DNA from: Nostoc sp. NMS2
GTDB taxonomy: Bacteria > Cyanobacteriota > Cyanobacteriia > Cyanobacteriales > Nostocaceae
Direction of reading: 5' to 3'
Assembly (NCBI RefSeq): GCF_017115105.1
Contig: NZ_JABXKH010000060.1
Location: forward strand, 1-64,000
DNA length: 64,000 bases
The notes below the pieces were generated by a model, which was given only the letters and a program-made list of their open reading frames with translations, searched no databases and was not told the origin of the DNA. Both the position numbers and the translations under genes were made by a program. This document shows positions 62,410 to 64,000 of this stretch, one piece after another (position 1 is the stretch's first letter; every line of letters starts with the position of its first letter).

Positions 62410-62997
62410 CTAAAAAGACACACGTGGGGCATTTCTCATTTCTGGAGTCGCTTCGGCGAGCAATTCTGCAACAGTAAAGTTAAAAGTATTTGCCACAAGA
62501 TTGCTGGGGAAAGATTCGCTCTTGGTGTTGTAAAGTGTCACCGCGTCATTAAAAGCCTGACGTGCAAAGGCAATCCGGTTTTCAGTGGAAGATAATTCTT
62601 CCATTACCTGAGTCATGGCGCGATCGGCTTTCAATTCTGGATAAGATTCTGAAAGTACCATCAACCGACTTAACGCACCCGTCAGCGCTCCTTCAGCATT
62701 GCCCAACTGCTGCATCGCTTGCGGATCGCCGGGGTTTTGTGCGGCACGACTGCTAGCATTAATTGCAGAATTCCGGGCTGCAATAACTGCTTCTAAGGTT
62801 TCCCGCTCATGTTTCATGTACCCTTTAGCAGTTTCCACCAAATTGGGAATTAAATCATAGCGGCGCTGTAATTGCACATCGATTTGAGAGTAAGCATTTT
62901 TGTAACGATTGCGATACTTGACTAAATCGTTGTAGGCATTAATGATAATTACAGCAACAATGGCAACCAAAGCAACAGAAAATATTAAAAGCCCCAT
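62410..62997 (-). CDS. lemA: LemA-family membrane protein
   Basis: A 195-residue protein with one N-terminal membrane helix (LIFSVALVAIVAVIIIN) and a helical outside/inside domain. The family motif NRYKNAYSQIDVQLQRRYDLIPNLVETAKGY is complete (in parts: YKNAYSQIDVQLQRRYDLIP and NLVETAKGY). Function unknown; the pairing with an M48 protease is widely conserved. It is the first gene of the operon; its stop codon overlaps the ribosome binding site of htpX. Confidence 0.93.
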   Translation of the reverse strand: MGLLIFSVALVAIVAVIIINAYNDLVKYRNRYKNAYSQIDVQLQRRYDLIPNLVETAKGYMKHERETLEAVIAARNSAINASSRAAQNPGDPQAMQQLGNAEGALTGALSRLMVLSESYPELKADRAMTQVMEELSSTENRIAFARQAFNDAVTLYNTKSESFPSNLVANTFNFTVAELLAEATPEMRNAPRVSF

Positions 62998-63130
62998 AGT
63001 TTTAGATTATTTCAATCAGGTAGTTACTTTATATCCAGCAAAATTTGTGTGGATATAAAGATGAGTCTACTTTTAACAAGTTGGCTTCGTCGTCTGTAAA
63101 ATTAGTTACGCAAATTTACTGGTACTATAC

Positions 63131-63165
63131 TAGATCACCGACTTCTTTAAGAAGTTGGGGATCTA
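63131..63165. repeat. 35-bp palindrome, terminator-like
   Basis: TAGATCACCGACTTCTT paired with AAGAAGTTGGGGATCTA with two non-Watson-Crick positions. It lies 50 bp after the small membrane gene (minus strand) and before lemA, so it may end the former. Similar palindromes are common in Nostoc. Confidence 0.6.
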
Positions 63166-63217
63166 AGCTTTGCGATCTTCACCAGTCAAATATAACTGCT
63201 ATATATCATCAGATAAA

Positions 63218-63469
63218 TTACCCATGAATATGAAGAAATAGGGAATAACCACTGGCAGCAAAAATAAAAAGGATAGCCGCAGGAAAAATTACTACATCTC
63301 TGACAATAAATAAAATCCAATCTTTTCTTAATTCTTGTTTAAATTTTAGTTCTCGCAGCTTTCGTTCAAGTTCTACGTCTTCTTCTGACTGCAAATTTTC
63401 AGGTGACAGAATTAGTGGATTGTCGCCTTTACTGGCAATTATTTTTGATAAATCTGTTCTATCTGTCAT
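63218..63469 (-). CDS. Small membrane protein of unknown function
   Basis: An 83-residue protein with a charged N-terminal half (ENLQSEEDVELERKLRELKF, helical) and one C-terminal membrane helix (VVIFPAAILFIFAASGYSLFL). Start ATG 63469. I do not recognise a family. It lies between lemA and a Uma2 gene on the same strand, separated by gaps of 220 and 27 bp; the latter is short enough for a shared transcript with the Uma2 gene. Confidence 0.6.
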   Translation of the reverse strand: MTDRTDLSKIIASKGDNPLILSPENLQSEEDVELERKLRELKFKQELRKDWILFIVRDVVIFPAAILFIFAASGYSLFLHIHG

Positions 63470-63496
63470 GCTGTTTATATACCAATAATTAAAATA

Positions 63497-64000
63497 TTAC
63501 TGCCGAATTTCTTTGATAAACTCTGTTCTAGCTTCAATTATTGAAGGCATTAAAACGCAACGTGCTAACAAATTTATATCTAATTCTGGTAGTAATTTAC
63601 TTTGAGGGATTTGCTCGTAGTTATCATTAGTGAGGTGATATACAGATAACTGATTATTTTCCCAAAACCAGACTTCAGTAATGTTAAAACGCTTATATTT
63701 TTCTAGTTTATCTATACTGCCACTAGTAATATTTACTTCAATTGCTAAATCAGGATTTTCTTTCTTTTCCCCTATGTAATAAGATTCATCAGGTTCAAAG
63801 GAAGCTCCTTTTTCTTTAGCGCGACGAGTAGCGCTACCTACAGGGATAAAATTTATACCTTTTTCAAAAAAGTAAGCTTCCAGCAATATAGCAATTACTT
63901 TTTTTAGCATCTCATGTTGTTCACCAAGAGTCATAAATTCTACACACCCATCAAGATAAGTTATCCGCAAACCTGGCGCATCTGCTGTTAAGGCTTCAAG
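63497..64000 (-). CDS. Uma2-family protein, start beyond the right edge
   Basis: The frame is open to the last base of the window; the last 10 codons before the edge (LEALTADAPG) run straight into LRITYLDGCVEFMTLGEQHEML, the normal N-terminal part of a Uma2 protein, so the true start is outside. In the visible 168 residues, PDLAIEVNITSGSIDKLEKYKRFNITEVWFW carries the acidic motif (in parts: NPDLAIEVNIT and KYKRFNITEVWFW), and the C-terminus is complete. A TTG at 63970 is not the start. Confidence 0.85.
   Translation of the reverse strand, partial: LEALTADAPGLRITYLDGCVEFMTLGEQHEMLKKVIAILLEAYFFEKGINFIPVGSATRRAKEKGASFEPDESYYIGEKKENPDLAIEVNITSGSIDKLEKYKRFNITEVWFWENNQLSVYHLTNDNYEQIPQSKLLPELDINLLARCVLMPSIIEARTEFIKEIRQ

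Overview
The window reads as chromosome of a filamentous, heterocyst-type cyanobacterium of the Nostoc/Anabaena group. Evidence seen directly: very frequent GCGATCGC (HIP1) octamers, several 7-bp tandem repeat arrays, many small interspersed repeats between genes, a plant-type [2Fe-2S] ferredoxin, a cyanobacterial biliverdin reductase, a TIGR04376-type protein, a CHASE3 hybrid kinase, a Ser/Thr kinase and several Uma2-type proteins. There is no rRNA, tRNA, CRISPR array, intact IS transposase or prophage that I can recognise.

Layout. 0-5 kb: CysQ-like phosphatase, PfkB sugar kinase, RsmI, two small stress-type proteins. 5-11 kb: a 1210-residue hybrid sensor kinase, a Uma2 protein and prs. 11.7-17 kb: Ser/Thr kinase, bioD, an FHA-domain membrane protein, an M20 amidohydrolase. 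17-21.6 kb: a VapBC-like pair, a 42-bp tandem hairpin array, a class III aminotransferase, a cyclic-nucleotide-fold protein and a Lin0512 protein separated by nested repeats. 21.6-31 kb: an envelope-polysaccharide-like block on the minus strand (PIG-L deacetylase, cellulose-synthase-like GT2, a double DUF3131 protein and a second DUF3131 protein), interrupted by a plus-strand ParDE/RelBE-like pair and a Uma2 gene. 31-36.5 kb: an AbiEii-like nucleotidyltransferase, a MITE with target-site duplication, an unusual ABC-permease-like protein, a collagen-like exported protein and an MDR oxidoreductase. 36.9-46.6 kb: a 1654-residue FG-GAP/cadherin-like/RTX protein with a TIGR03032 gene upstream, an FAD oxidoreductase and a pentapeptide-repeat membrane protein. 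46.6-55.3 kb: two Uma2 genes, a nuclease-fold protein, bvdR-map, petF, a SpoIID-type protein, sulfiredoxin, Dps and an HTH/GrpE-like protein. 56-64 kb: a convergent STAS / REC-PP2C pair, a DUF1350 hydrolase, a membrane protein, lemA-htpX and a partial Uma2 gene at the right edge.

The most interesting signal lies between the genes. Small dispersed repeats of 24 bp sit at unit boundaries of heptamer arrays, and one site carries 24, another 48 and two others 72 bp, which reads as a repeat inserted into a repeat inserted into a repeat. The 48-bp version has been captured in frame as the N-terminus of the PfkB kinase. A family of TAAGTNNGTNGGCGC-ended MITE-like elements (three clear copies) hosts these insertions and differs between copies by whole modules. 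Other highlights are a 139-bp MITE with perfect 19-bp ends and an 8-bp target duplication, five tandem 42-bp RNA-hairpin units with G-U-preserving variation, two sets of exactly seven FG-GAP repeats, and a permease-like protein lacking the EAA loop.
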